This document shows positions 30,830 through 38,909 of a stretch of DNA of 64,000 nucleotides, in pieces. The stretch comes from Sulfuricella denitrificans skB26 (lineage in GTDB: Bacteria; Pseudomonadota; Gammaproteobacteria; Burkholderiales; Sulfuricellaceae): assembly GCF_000297055.2 (NCBI RefSeq), contig NC_022357.1, positions 1,871,501 to 1,935,500 on the forward strand, written 5' to 3'. Each line of letters starts with the position of its first letter. Within the stretch, counting starts at the first letter, position 1. The notes beneath the pieces are model-generated. The model ran no database searches, had not been told where the DNA came from, and saw nothing but the letters and a program-made list of their open reading frames with translations. A program made the position numbers and the translations under genes.

Positions 30830-32059
30830 ATGCTAAAAAAAATTGCTGTTAAACATCTCCGGCTGGGAATGCATCTCCATGAACTTTGCGGTTCCTGGAT
30901 GGAACATCCCTTTTGGCGAACAAAATTCCTCCTCAAGGATCCGAACGACATTCGTCTCATCATCGATAGCGGCATAACGGAAGTCTGGATCGATGTAAAA
31001 ATTGGCCTCGATGTTGAACAAGGCATCGCGCCCTCTGAAACCGAAACCAAAGAAGAAGTATCTGCCGCGGTCGATAAGGTCCTGATCCAGTCCGCTGCTC
31101 GCGACCAACCGGTCAAGCTGGTTTCGATGGCTGAAGAAGTAAAGCGCGCAGCCAAAATATGTGCCAATTCGAAAGAGGCCGTCGTCTCCATGTTTCAGGA
31201 AGTGCGCATGGGCAAGGCAATTTCCGCCGAAGCCGCGAACGAACTGGTAGATGAAATTTCCTCCTCAGTAATGCGCAACCCTGGGGCGCTAATCAGTCTC
31301 GCACGGCTGAAAACCGCAGACGACTATACCTATATGCACTCAGTTGCCGTCTGCGCCCTGATGGTGTCGTTAGCCCGCCAGCTCAATCTCGACGATAATC
31401 AGATCCGTGATGCCGGCATGGCCGGGCTATTGCACGATCTTGGCAAAGCCATGATACCCATGGAAATACTCAACAAACCGGGCAAGCTGACTGATGAAGA
31501 ATTTGACCTCATCAAGAGCCACCCGACAGAAGGCCATCGCCTGTTAGTCGAGGGGGGTACAGTGGGAGAAATTTCTCTCGACGTCTGCCTGCACCACCAT
31601 GAAAAGGTTGATGGGCGCGGATATCCGCATCAACTGAAGAACGAGCAGATCAGTCTTTTTGCCAAAATGGGCGCCGTCTGTGATGTCTATGACGCCATTA
31701 CCTCTAATCGTCCCTACAAGGCTGGCTGGGATCCGGCCGAATCAATCCGCAAAATGACCGAGTGGTGCAACGGCCACTTCGACACGAAAGTCTTTCAGAG
31801 TTTCGTCAAGAGCATCGGCATCTACCCCGTCGGATCGCTGGTGCGCCTCTCGTCCGGGCGCCTCGCGGTGGTGACCGAGCAATCAGAAAAATCGCTGCTG
31901 ACTCCGAACGTCAAAGTTTTCTTCTCAACCAAGGCAAATGCCTACATCCAACCAGAGGTGATCAATCTCTCTCGCCCCGGCACCACCGAAAGGATTGTCA
32001 GTCGAGAAGATGCAACGACATGGGGGATAAAGAATCTCGATCAGTTATGGACTGTGTAA
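30830..32059 (+). CDS. HD-GYP cyclic-di-GMP phosphodiesterase
   Basis: 409 residues. An N-terminal DUF3391-type domain (about 1-125, opening KKIAVKHLRLGMHL) is followed by an HD-GYP domain (about 145-330). The metal and catalytic motifs are intact: LLHDLGK (about 202), HPTEGHRLL, and HHHEKVDGRGYP (about 260-271). It should hydrolyse c-di-GMP to GMP. No membrane segments. Preceded by 66 non-coding bases after trhP, and followed by a good terminator at 32180-32213. Confidence 0.93.
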   Translation: MLKKIAVKHLRLGMHLHELCGSWMEHPFWRTKFLLKDPNDIRLIIDSGITEVWIDVKIGLDVEQGIAPSETETKEEVSAAVDKVLIQSAARDQPVKLVSMAEEVKRAAKICANSKEAVVSMFQEVRMGKAISAEAANELVDEISSSVMRNPGALISLARLKTADDYTYMHSVAVCALMVSLARQLNLDDNQIRDAGMAGLLHDLGKAMIPMEILNKPGKLTDEEFDLIKSHPTEGHRLLVEGGTVGEISLDVCLHHHEKVDGRGYPHQLKNEQISLFAKMGAVCDVYDAITSNRPYKAGWDPAESIRKMTEWCNGHFDTKVFQSFVKSIGIYPVGSLVRLSSGRLAVVTEQSEKSLLTPNVKVFFSTKANAYIQPEVINLSRPGTTERIVSREDATTWGIKNLDQLWTV

Positions 32060-32179
32060 TTTTCTATGCCAATGCGCGTTACTGGGAATTAGAATATGAA
32101 GTTGAGTGAATTGCAACAAGCTCAACCAACAAGCTAGCCGGAATACTCAAGAATAAGCATTCTCCAGAATTGGCAAAAA

Positions 32180-32213
32180 TAATAAGGCCCAGAAATAAAA
32201 CTGGGCCTTATTA
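32180..32213. terminator. Bidirectional terminator
   Basis: Inverted repeat TAATAAGGCCCAG at 32180-32192 and CTGGGCCTTATTA at 32201-32213, with an 8-base AT-only loop. It is flanked by A/T runs on both sides. It separates the HD-GYP gene (ending 32059) from amtB, which ends at 32266 on the other strand. Confidence 0.92.
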
Positions 32214-32265
32214 GTACCAACCGCTTCGAATTCCAGCTGCCTTTATCTGCAAAAGATCATGAAGG

Positions 32266-33462
32266 CTAGACTTCGCCCTCCGGCGTGGCGTAGATCTTGT
32301 GTATGCTAATATCAGCACCGTTGAACTCCTCTTCCGGGTCCAGCCGTATCCCCACCAGCTTCTTGAGTAGTCCATAAACCACAAAACTGCCAACCAGAGC
32401 GATAGCTATACCCATCAGGGTACCTATCAGTTGCGCGGAAAAACTCACGTTGCCGATGCCTCCCAGCGCCTTGAGACCAAATATCCCTGCAGCGATTCCA
32501 CCCCATGCGCCGCACAGGCCATGCAAAGGCCAGACACCTAGCACATCGTCAATTTTCCATTTGTTCTGGGTCAGAGTAAACGCCCACACGAATAGCGCAC
32601 CTGCCACCCCGCCAGTAATCAACGCACCCAATGGGTGCATCAAGTCGGAACCGGCACACACCGCCACCAGACCGGCGAGCGGTCCGTTATGCACGAAGCC
32701 AGGGTCATTCCTGCCCACCACCAGCGCGGCAAGAATCCCCCCCACCATCGCCATAAGCGAATTCACCGCCACCAGGCCGCTGACAGCATCTATGGTCTGC
32801 GCCGACATAACGTTGAAGCCGAACCAACCCACCGTCAGTATCCACGCACCTAATGCCAAAAATGGAATGCTTGAGGGGGGATGTGCAGCCACCATGCCAT
32901 CCTTGGAATAGCGACCACGCCGTGCGCCAAGCAACAGCACTGCCGGCAGCGCAATCCAGCCACCCATGGCATGTACCACCACGGAGCCGGCAAAGTCATG
33001 GAATTCCGCCCCGAAAGTTCCTTTAAGCCAGTCCTGCACACCGAAGTGATGATTCCATACGATGCCCTCGAAAAAGGGGTAAATAAAACCCACCAAAAGG
33101 AAAGTGGCCGCCAGTTGCGGATTGAATCTGGCACGCTCGGCGATGCCACCAGAGACAATTGCTGGAATCGCCGCGGCAAAAGTCAGCAGGAAGAAGAATT
33201 TAACCAGATCGTAGCCGCTCTTCTGCGCCAGCACCTCGGCACCGGAAAAGAAATTCACCCCATAAGCGATGCTATAACCGATAAAGAAGTAAGCAATGGT
33301 CGATATGGCGAAATCGACCATGATTTTCACCAGGGCGTTAACCTGATTTTTCTTGCGCACCGTACCCAGTTCCAGAAAGGCGAAGCCTGCGTGCATCGCC
33401 AGCACCATGATTGCACCCATGAGGATGAACAATACGTCGCTACCAGTCTTGAGATTTTCCAT
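32266..33462 (-). CDS. amtB: Ammonium transporter
   Basis: 398 residues with about 11 membrane segments and no separate signal peptide. The twin-His pore residues are seen in DFAGSVVVHAMGG (about 156-168) and GVWPLHGLCGAWGG (about 300-313). The C-terminal tail GIRLDPEEEFNGADISIHK is the usual regulatory tail that contacts a PII protein. It conducts ammonium under nitrogen limitation. CTGGAGT precedes the ATG. A sigma-54 promoter and NtrC-like sites lie upstream. No glnK is adjacent in this window. Confidence 0.96.
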   Translation of the reverse strand: MENLKTGSDVLFILMGAIMVLAMHAGFAFLELGTVRKKNQVNALVKIMVDFAISTIAYFFIGYSIAYGVNFFSGAEVLAQKSGYDLVKFFFLLTFAAAIPAIVSGGIAERARFNPQLAATFLLVGFIYPFFEGIVWNHHFGVQDWLKGTFGAEFHDFAGSVVVHAMGGWIALPAVLLLGARRGRYSKDGMVAAHPPSSIPFLALGAWILTVGWFGFNVMSAQTIDAVSGLVAVNSLMAMVGGILAALVVGRNDPGFVHNGPLAGLVAVCAGSDLMHPLGALITGGVAGALFVWAFTLTQNKWKIDDVLGVWPLHGLCGAWGGIAAGIFGLKALGGIGNVSFSAQLIGTLMGIAIALVGSFVVYGLLKKLVGIRLDPEEEFNGADISIHKIYATPEGEV

Positions 33463-33494
33463 CTTTACTCCAGAAATAAAGTTTCACCCAAAAA

Positions 33495-33510
33495 AGCAAT
33501 AATTGGGCCA
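33495..33510 (-). promoter_or_regulatory. Sigma-54 promoter of amtB
   Basis: On the reverse strand, TGGCCC-AATTA-TTGCT matches the consensus TGGCAC-N5-TTGCW with one change, and keeps GG and GC ten bases apart. Transcription would start near 33484, about 22 bases before the amtB ATG. Such a promoter requires an enhancer protein, here most likely NtrC. Confidence 0.8.
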
Positions 33511-33562
33511 GTATTGCATGCCTTGTTTCGAAAGGAACTATCCAAACACCGCACATAATTGC

Positions 33563-33607
33563 GCACCAATCTAGTGCAACCACAAATTAAGCGCCCCTGA
33601 ATGGTGC
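33563..33607 (-). promoter_or_regulatory. Two tandem NtrC-like enhancer sites
   Basis: GCACCA-ATC-TAGTGC at 33563-33577 has one mismatch to the NtrC dyad GCACCA-N3-TGGTGC. A second, GCCCCT-GAA-TGGTGC, at 33593-33607 has two. Their centres are 30 bases apart, about three helical turns, and lie about 86 and 116 bases upstream of the predicted amtB start. This is the classical enhancer arrangement. The second site ends 51 bases before the divergent DUF2279 gene. Confidence 0.75.
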
Positions 33608-33658
33608 CTGTTTGCGTAAGTAAATTGACAACATACCATCATCTGCTAGGTTTAAATA

Positions 33659-34687
33659 ATGAGGAATAAATTTCTTTGCGTTGGTGCCAACATCCGGATA
33701 TCCGCTGTTTTTCATGCGATGGCATTGTATATTTTTTCCACACTGTTCTGCCTGTCCGGTGCTCATGGCGGCACGGAATCAGACGATCCCATCAGCACAC
33801 ACTCCGTGGTTTACACCCAAGCCAAACGAAATGCTGTTGCAGCACTGAATATCCCTGCTGAGGGGGATAGCGCAAGAGCAGCAGAGCTATCCGAGGAAGA
33901 TAAGCGTTTTCGGACGCAGGCGCTAATTTGGGGCGGAGCCGGAACCGTTTTAGCCTATGGTGCCACTGTCTGGTGGAAGGAAGGAACTTCCGGCCATTTC
34001 CGTACCACCAACGAAGGATGGTTTGGACAGGACACCTATGCCGGGGGGGCGGACAAATTGGGCCATGCCTATTCTACTTATGTGGGAACCCGCCTGCTTG
34101 CCAGCGCCTTCGAATGGGCAGGAAACGACCGGGACGACGCTGTCATCCTGTCGGCAGCAACCGTGTTCGGCACAATGCTAGCTGTGGAAACGCTCGATGG
34201 CTTCTCGAAACGATACAAGTTCAGCAAGGAAGATTTGATCATGAATACTCTCGGCACCGGGCTGGGTCTATTGTTCGAGAAAAACAAACGCCTTGACGAC
34301 CTGTTCGATTTCCGCCTTCATTACTGGCCTTCCGGCGATGCGAAACGGCTCAATCAGGTCGGACCGGTCGGAGACTATTCGGGACAAACCTACTTGCTTG
34401 TTGCCAAGGCAACCGGCATACCGCAACTGAAAAACCATGATGTGCTGCGCTACTTCGAGTTAGTGGCGGGTTACGGTTCACGAGGCTTCGAACCCAACGA
34501 CGGAGTGCCAGCACCTGACCGAAGCCGGCACATCTACTTCGGCATTTCACTGAATATTTCGGAGATCTTAAGGAACACGGTATTTCGCGATGCCAAAGAA
34601 AAAAACCTCAACCGGCAGGTCACCGATACTGTCCTGGAGTATGTTCAGGTTCCCGGTACCGCTGTACTGGCCGACCACCGGCTTTAA
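33659..34687 (+). CDS. DUF2279 family exported protein
   Basis: 342 residues. A signal segment (about 18-38) is followed by a DUF2279-like region: GWFGQDTYAGGADKLGHAYS (about 120-139) is the clearest match. Further helices (SAATVFGTMLAVETLDGFS) and a C-terminal beta-rich part with aromatic and charged repeats suggest an outer-membrane or periplasmic protein. Function is unknown. Its promoter region overlaps the upstream side of the amtB enhancers. Its stop is 3 bases from the end of the converging 105-residue gene. Confidence 0.75.
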   Translation: MRNKFLCVGANIRISAVFHAMALYIFSTLFCLSGAHGGTESDDPISTHSVVYTQAKRNAVAALNIPAEGDSARAAELSEEDKRFRTQALIWGGAGTVLAYGATVWWKEGTSGHFRTTNEGWFGQDTYAGGADKLGHAYSTYVGTRLLASAFEWAGNDRDDAVILSAATVFGTMLAVETLDGFSKRYKFSKEDLIMNTLGTGLGLLFEKNKRLDDLFDFRLHYWPSGDAKRLNQVGPVGDYSGQTYLLVAKATGIPQLKNHDVLRYFELVAGYGSRGFEPNDGVPAPDRSRHIYFGISLNISEILRNTVFRDAKEKNLNRQVTDTVLEYVQVPGTAVLADHRL

Positions 34688-34690
34688 CCG

Positions 34691-35008
34691 CTATTTGGAA
34701 TCGATATCCAACCCGAAGCGGTGGGTATGGTTGATGACGTTGAGTAGCAGCTTGAATGGAATGCTCGGGCCGAACCTCTTGACGATCGCCATATATGGCA
34801 GATCAGGCCCGTTGGGGTCGAACTGGTAGCGCCCGGAAGTCATATCGTCAAACATCTGGCGCAATTCCTTGTCCATCGCATCCACCCAGGGCAGGATCAT
34901 GGTCTTGCGCTCTTCGTCATCCTCGACGATGGCGCGTAGCTCATCCACTTCATAAACCGCCTGGTGAACCAGGTCGATGTATTCATCTAAAGTTTTAGGA
35001 TTTTTCAT
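34691..35008 (-). CDS. Small conserved-looking protein of unknown function linked to the Qmo/Hdr operon
   Basis: 105 residues, acidic and soluble, with no Cys and no signal peptide. Two helical stretches, TLDEYIDLVHQAVYEVDELR (about 6-25) and DAMDKELRQMFDDM (about 43-56), precede a Pro/Gly segment and a C-terminal helix ending in HRFGLDID. I do not recognise the family. A strong AAGGAGG ribosome site supports it. It lies 106 bases after hdrB in the same direction, across a GC-rich hairpin (GGGGCG 35063-35068, CGCCCC 35079-35084) that lacks a T run. It may be a partner or assembly factor for the complex. Confidence 0.75.
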   Translation of the reverse strand: MKNPKTLDEYIDLVHQAVYEVDELRAIVEDDEERKTMILPWVDAMDKELRQMFDDMTSGRYQFDPNGPDLPYMAIVKRFGPSIPFKLLLNVINHTHRFGLDIDSK

Positions 35009-35114
35009 AATGCCTCCTTGTCCTGCGGCACCAAAAGTAGGCGCCTCTAGGCGAAACGATTAGGGGCGACCCGCAGGCCGCCCCCCAAGTTGCTGCCATC
35101 AAGATGGTTATTCT

Positions 35115-36017
35115 TTACTTCTTGTTGGCAATTTCCTCTAGCTTGGTCGCACGAACCAGCTGGCCGTCCAGCGCAGCTTCCTGCGCGCTACCGCCGTAAG
35201 CGACAGTGATCAACTGAGAATAATACATCACCGGGATGTTGAACTTGGTACCGAAGCGCTTGTTCACTTCACCCTGGTAGATCTCAACGTTGGCCTGGCA
35301 CAGCGGGCATGGTGTGACGATCATCTCAGCACCATGATCGTAAGCAGATTCGATAATATCCTTGATCTGTTTCTGGCTTTTCTCCGGCTCGGAGAAGGCC
35401 AATGCACCGCCGCAGCAGGTCACTTTCTGGTCGTAAGATACCGCTTCACCACCCATCGCCTCGATCAGGTTATCGAGATACACGGGATTTTCAAATGATT
35501 CACCGGCAAGACCGAAAGGGCGATTAGTCTGACAGCCGACGTAACCGGCGAATTTGATGCCCTGCAGCGGGTTCTTTACACCCTTCTTCAGTTCATCGAA
35601 ACCGAAATCCTCAACCAGCACCTCCGCCATATGGCGTGCCGCCTGATTGCCTTTATAGGTCAGTCCCGCCTCGTTCAGAGCCGTGTTGGCATCAGCCAGC
35701 GTCTGCGAACTGTGAGCCAGGCGCTCCTTGGATTCACGAGTGGAAAGCCAGCACGCAGCACAGGTTGCGACCAGATCCATGCCCGGGTTGTGCTGTTCGG
35801 ACAGTGCCATATTGCGGGCAGACAGCGTGATGCGCGGCAACTCGCCACCTTCGGCATAGCCGATAGATGCACCGCAACAATTCCAGTCCGGAATTTCTTT
35901 CAGTTCGATGTCCAAGTATTTGCACATCGAATTTGTCGACTTCAGGTAGTTGTCTGAGGACGCCTTGGTTTGTGACGAGCAACCGGGGTAAAACGAGTAT
36001 GTCTTTTTAGCCATCAT
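35115..36017 (-). CDS. hdrB: HdrB-like heterodisulfide reductase subunit (CCG-domain protein) of a Qmo-Hdr complex
   Basis: 300 residues with two CCG domains. The first shows GCSSQ (about 13), NCCGAS (about 46) and CAACW (about 85). The second shows GCQTNRP (about 160), TCCGGA (about 203) and CPLCQ (about 240). In methanogens these ligate the unusual non-cubane [4Fe-4S] clusters that reduce a disulfide. Here the substrate is not CoM-S-S-CoB and is unknown. It is the fourth gene of qmoA-qmoB-hdrC-hdrB, seven bases after hdrC. The ATG at 36014 (second in the pair) has the better spacing from AAGGAG. Confidence 0.92.
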   Translation of the reverse strand: MMAKKTYSFYPGCSSQTKASSDNYLKSTNSMCKYLDIELKEIPDWNCCGASIGYAEGGELPRITLSARNMALSEQHNPGMDLVATCAACWLSTRESKERLAHSSQTLADANTALNEAGLTYKGNQAARHMAEVLVEDFGFDELKKGVKNPLQGIKFAGYVGCQTNRPFGLAGESFENPVYLDNLIEAMGGEAVSYDQKVTCCGGALAFSEPEKSQKQIKDIIESAYDHGAEMIVTPCPLCQANVEIYQGEVNKRFGTKFNIPVMYYSQLITVAYGGSAQEAALDGQLVRATKLEEIANKK

Positions 36018-36024
36018 TGACTCC

Positions 36025-36624
36025 TTAGGCGAAATTCTTGCGACGGTCTTCTATTTCCTTCGCTTTCTTCAGCATGGCATGGAAGCCGGTCTTATCCTTA
36101 ACGCCGTGTCCACCAAACAATTCCATCGGGTTCAGGCGCTTCGCCTTTACCATTCCCAGGCCAACGCTCTGCATCGCCATGGCGTTCTTGACGCCCTGAG
36201 CAAAACCATCCTTGAAATAAATTCCAAGAGAAAGTTTCAGCTCGTTGACGCGGCCAGTCTGTGCCAGGTTGTTCCAGAACAGGGTGGCGAATTGCTGCGT
36301 CGGCTGGTTCTTCGGCGAAAGTCCCAGACGGTGAGCATAGTTAGCCAAACCGTGCATGATGTGGGTGATCGGCAGCTTGCGCGGGCAACGCACGACGCAG
36401 TTGTAGCAGGAAGTGCACATCCACATCGAATCGGATCTCAGAACTTCCTCGCGCTTGCCGGCGCGGATCATCATGAAAATTTCCTGTGGCGGATGTGCCC
36501 AGTGCGGGCCGAGCGGACACGAGCCGGCACACACGCCGCACTGCATGCACATTTTTACCCATTCACCTTCCTCGACCATTTCCTCAACTTCCTTGAGGAA
36601 ATTATTATGATATTTTTCGCTCAT
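36025..36624 (-). CDS. hdrC: HdrC-like iron-sulfur subunit of the Qmo-Hdr complex
   Basis: 199 residues. It carries two classical [4Fe-4S] motifs: CMQCGVCAGSCPLG (about 26-39) and CTSCYNCVVRCP (about 70-81). The second half is helical and contains no membrane segments. In the usual sulfate-reducer QmoC, an HdrC-like part is fused to a heme-b membrane domain; here that membrane domain is absent. It would pass electrons between QmoB and HdrB. It follows qmoB after 10 bases. Confidence 0.93.
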   Translation of the reverse strand: MSEKYHNNFLKEVEEMVEEGEWVKMCMQCGVCAGSCPLGPHWAHPPQEIFMMIRAGKREEVLRSDSMWMCTSCYNCVVRCPRKLPITHIMHGLANYAHRLGLSPKNQPTQQFATLFWNNLAQTGRVNELKLSLGIYFKDGFAQGVKNAMAMQSVGLGMVKAKRLNPMELFGGHGVKDKTGFHAMLKKAKEIEDRRKNFA

Positions 36625-36634
36625 TTGCCGCCTC

Positions 36635-38905
36635 CTAGAATCCCTTTAACGGGCTCATGCCGATTTCCTGGATCTTCGCCGCGTAATCGTTGATCAGCTG
36701 CGGCACGCGCTCGATGTCGGTAATTGCGACCTCGAAGGTGGCAACCCGATCTTCTTCCAGCCCCATTTGCTTGAGCGTGTCACCGATCTTGCTCATGCGG
36801 TAGCTGGCAAGCTCCGAGCCCTTGACAAAATGGCACTGGTAATCATCGCCATGCTTGCAACCCATCATCATCACACCGTCATAGCCGCTGCTCAGCGCAT
36901 CGTTGATCCAGATGGTGTTGACAGAACCCAGACAACGAACCGGAATGATACGCACGTACGCACTGTAAACGTTGCGGTTCATCGCCGCCATGTCGAGCGC
37001 AGGATAAGCGTCGTTTTCGCAGGCCAGAATAAGAATGCGCGGCTTCTCGGAAAACTCGTCAGGAACGTCAACCGCTTTCAGCTGCGAGCCGACGGTATCA
37101 ATCGAGTAGTTCTCGAAAGAGATCACGCGCACTGGACAGGCGCCCATACAGGTGCCGCAACGGCGGCAACGGGATTCATTGAACACCGGGAAGCGTTTCT
37201 CATCTTCGTCGATGGCACCGAATGGGCATTCCACTGTACAGCGCTTGCACTGGGTGCAGCCCTCGAGACGCACTTTCGGAAAGCTCAAATCGCCCGAACG
37301 CGGATGCGCGGCACGGCCCAGACCGGCATTCTCGACCGCCTGGATTGCCTTCATCGCAGCGCCTGTGGCGTCTTCCATCGCCTGCACCATGTCCATCGGA
37401 CGGCGCACCGGGCCGGCGGAATAAATGCCGGTACGGCGAGTTTCGTAAGGGAAACAGATAAAGTGCGAATCGGTAAAGCCATACTTCAGCTGCGGCACGT
37501 CAGGCCCCTGACGATAGGTCAGGTTGAGCACGGAAATCGGCTGAACGGCACCTTCGGCCTGGGAGGCATTGTAAGCTTCCAGCAGGGAGTTATCACCAGC
37601 TGCAGCGGCAATGTCTGCTTTCAGCTTGGTGTCAATATCAACGCCGGAATTCGGCACCTGACCGGTGGCCAATACCACTAGGTCGGCATTGTCGATGGCG
37701 GTCTGATCGTTGAGGATCAAGTCGTGGAAATTCACCTTACACTGGTTGCCAGCGGCTTCAACGCTGGAAACTTTGCCCTTGGTAAAAGTCACGCCCTTGT
37801 TCTGGCCGCTGCGGTAGAAATCTTCACCATTGCCGGGCATGCGCAGATCGGTGTAAATCACTACCGTATCGATGTCAGGATTGGAATCCTTGAAATACAT
37901 CGCCTGCTTGACCGAGGTCGAGCAGCAGGAACCAGAGCAGTAAGGTAAATGTTTGCCGGTATCGTCCCGCTGACCGGCGCACTGGACGAATACCACGGTC
38001 TTCACTTCGCCGCCGTCCGAGGGGCGCTTGATCACGCCACCGTTGGCCGCCTTGGCAAGCGCTTCCAGTCCGGCCTGATCGACAACGTTCGCGGACTTGC
38101 CATAGCCGAGTTCGGGAAGGTTATTGGCGTCGTACAGCGAGAAACCGGTGGCCTGAATAATGGCACCAACTTTCTCGGTCGCGGTAGAACCAGACTCAGT
38201 GCTGATCTCGATTTCAAATTGTCCCGGGGAGCCGGAGGTCTTGCTGGTGATGGCGTTGAGGTAGACCTTGATATTGGCGTCGGCTGTTATCGCCGCGTCC
38301 ATATCCGCCACTGGCGTATCTTGCGGCTCAGCATACGGCGACTTGCCCGGCGAACGCTTGTGCAACTTGGCCGCCCAACCGCCGAGGGCGCCGGATTTCT
38401 CCACTAGCACCACCTTGTAGCCAGCTTTGGAAGCCTCCAGAGCAGCGGTCATACCGGAAACACCACCGCCCACCACCAGTACGGTACGCTCGGTAACGGC
38501 TGCCGGATTACCCTCAGGCAGGGTCATTTTCTTCACTTCGGCGCAGCCCATGCGGATGTAGTCTTCCGCCATTTCCTGCGTGGTCTCGCGCGCTTCGTCG
38601 GTCTCAGGCTGGCACCAGATCACGCCTTCGCGCAAATTGGCGCGTGACACAGCGACATCGGTGAAGCCGAAAGCCTCGGTTTTGGCGCGACGTGAACAGG
38701 CGCCGATCATGACATGGGTAACGGCTTCGTTGGCAATGTCATCGCGGATCATCTTGACGCCTTCAGCGTTGCACAGGAACTCATGCTCCCTGACCAGCGC
38801 GGCCTTACCTTCTTTTTTAGCCACACCGGCCAATGCGGCCGTATCCAGGCGATCGCCCAAACCACACCCCTGGCAAATGTAGGCTGCTACTTTCATATCT
38901 GCCAT
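36635..38905 (-). CDS. qmoB: QmoB: HdrA/MvhD-like flavin iron-sulfur subunit
   Basis: 756 residues. N-terminal ICQGCGLGDRLD (about 10-21); FAD-binding VVGGGVSGM (about 143-151), followed by LVEKSGALGG; and CAGQRD with SGSCCS. Two ferredoxin motifs, CTQCKRCTVECPFGA and CRRCGTCMGACP, sit near 555-605. A C-terminal MvhD-like domain has PVRCLGSVN and GCKHGDDYQCHF. This is the layout of QmoB in Qmo complexes, which shuttle electrons between APS reductase and a carrier. The start follows qmoA by 4 bases. Confidence 0.93.
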   Translation of the reverse strand: MADMKVAAYICQGCGLGDRLDTAALAGVAKKEGKAALVREHEFLCNAEGVKMIRDDIANEAVTHVMIGACSRRAKTEAFGFTDVAVSRANLREGVIWCQPETDEARETTQEMAEDYIRMGCAEVKKMTLPEGNPAAVTERTVLVVGGGVSGMTAALEASKAGYKVVLVEKSGALGGWAAKLHKRSPGKSPYAEPQDTPVADMDAAITADANIKVYLNAITSKTSGSPGQFEIEISTESGSTATEKVGAIIQATGFSLYDANNLPELGYGKSANVVDQAGLEALAKAANGGVIKRPSDGGEVKTVVFVQCAGQRDDTGKHLPYCSGSCCSTSVKQAMYFKDSNPDIDTVVIYTDLRMPGNGEDFYRSGQNKGVTFTKGKVSSVEAAGNQCKVNFHDLILNDQTAIDNADLVVLATGQVPNSGVDIDTKLKADIAAAAGDNSLLEAYNASQAEGAVQPISVLNLTYRQGPDVPQLKYGFTDSHFICFPYETRRTGIYSAGPVRRPMDMVQAMEDATGAAMKAIQAVENAGLGRAAHPRSGDLSFPKVRLEGCTQCKRCTVECPFGAIDEDEKRFPVFNESRCRRCGTCMGACPVRVISFENYSIDTVGSQLKAVDVPDEFSEKPRILILACENDAYPALDMAAMNRNVYSAYVRIIPVRCLGSVNTIWINDALSSGYDGVMMMGCKHGDDYQCHFVKGSELASYRMSKIGDTLKQMGLEEDRVATFEVAITDIERVPQLINDYAAKIQEIGMSPLKGF

Positions 38906-38909
38906 TTAA

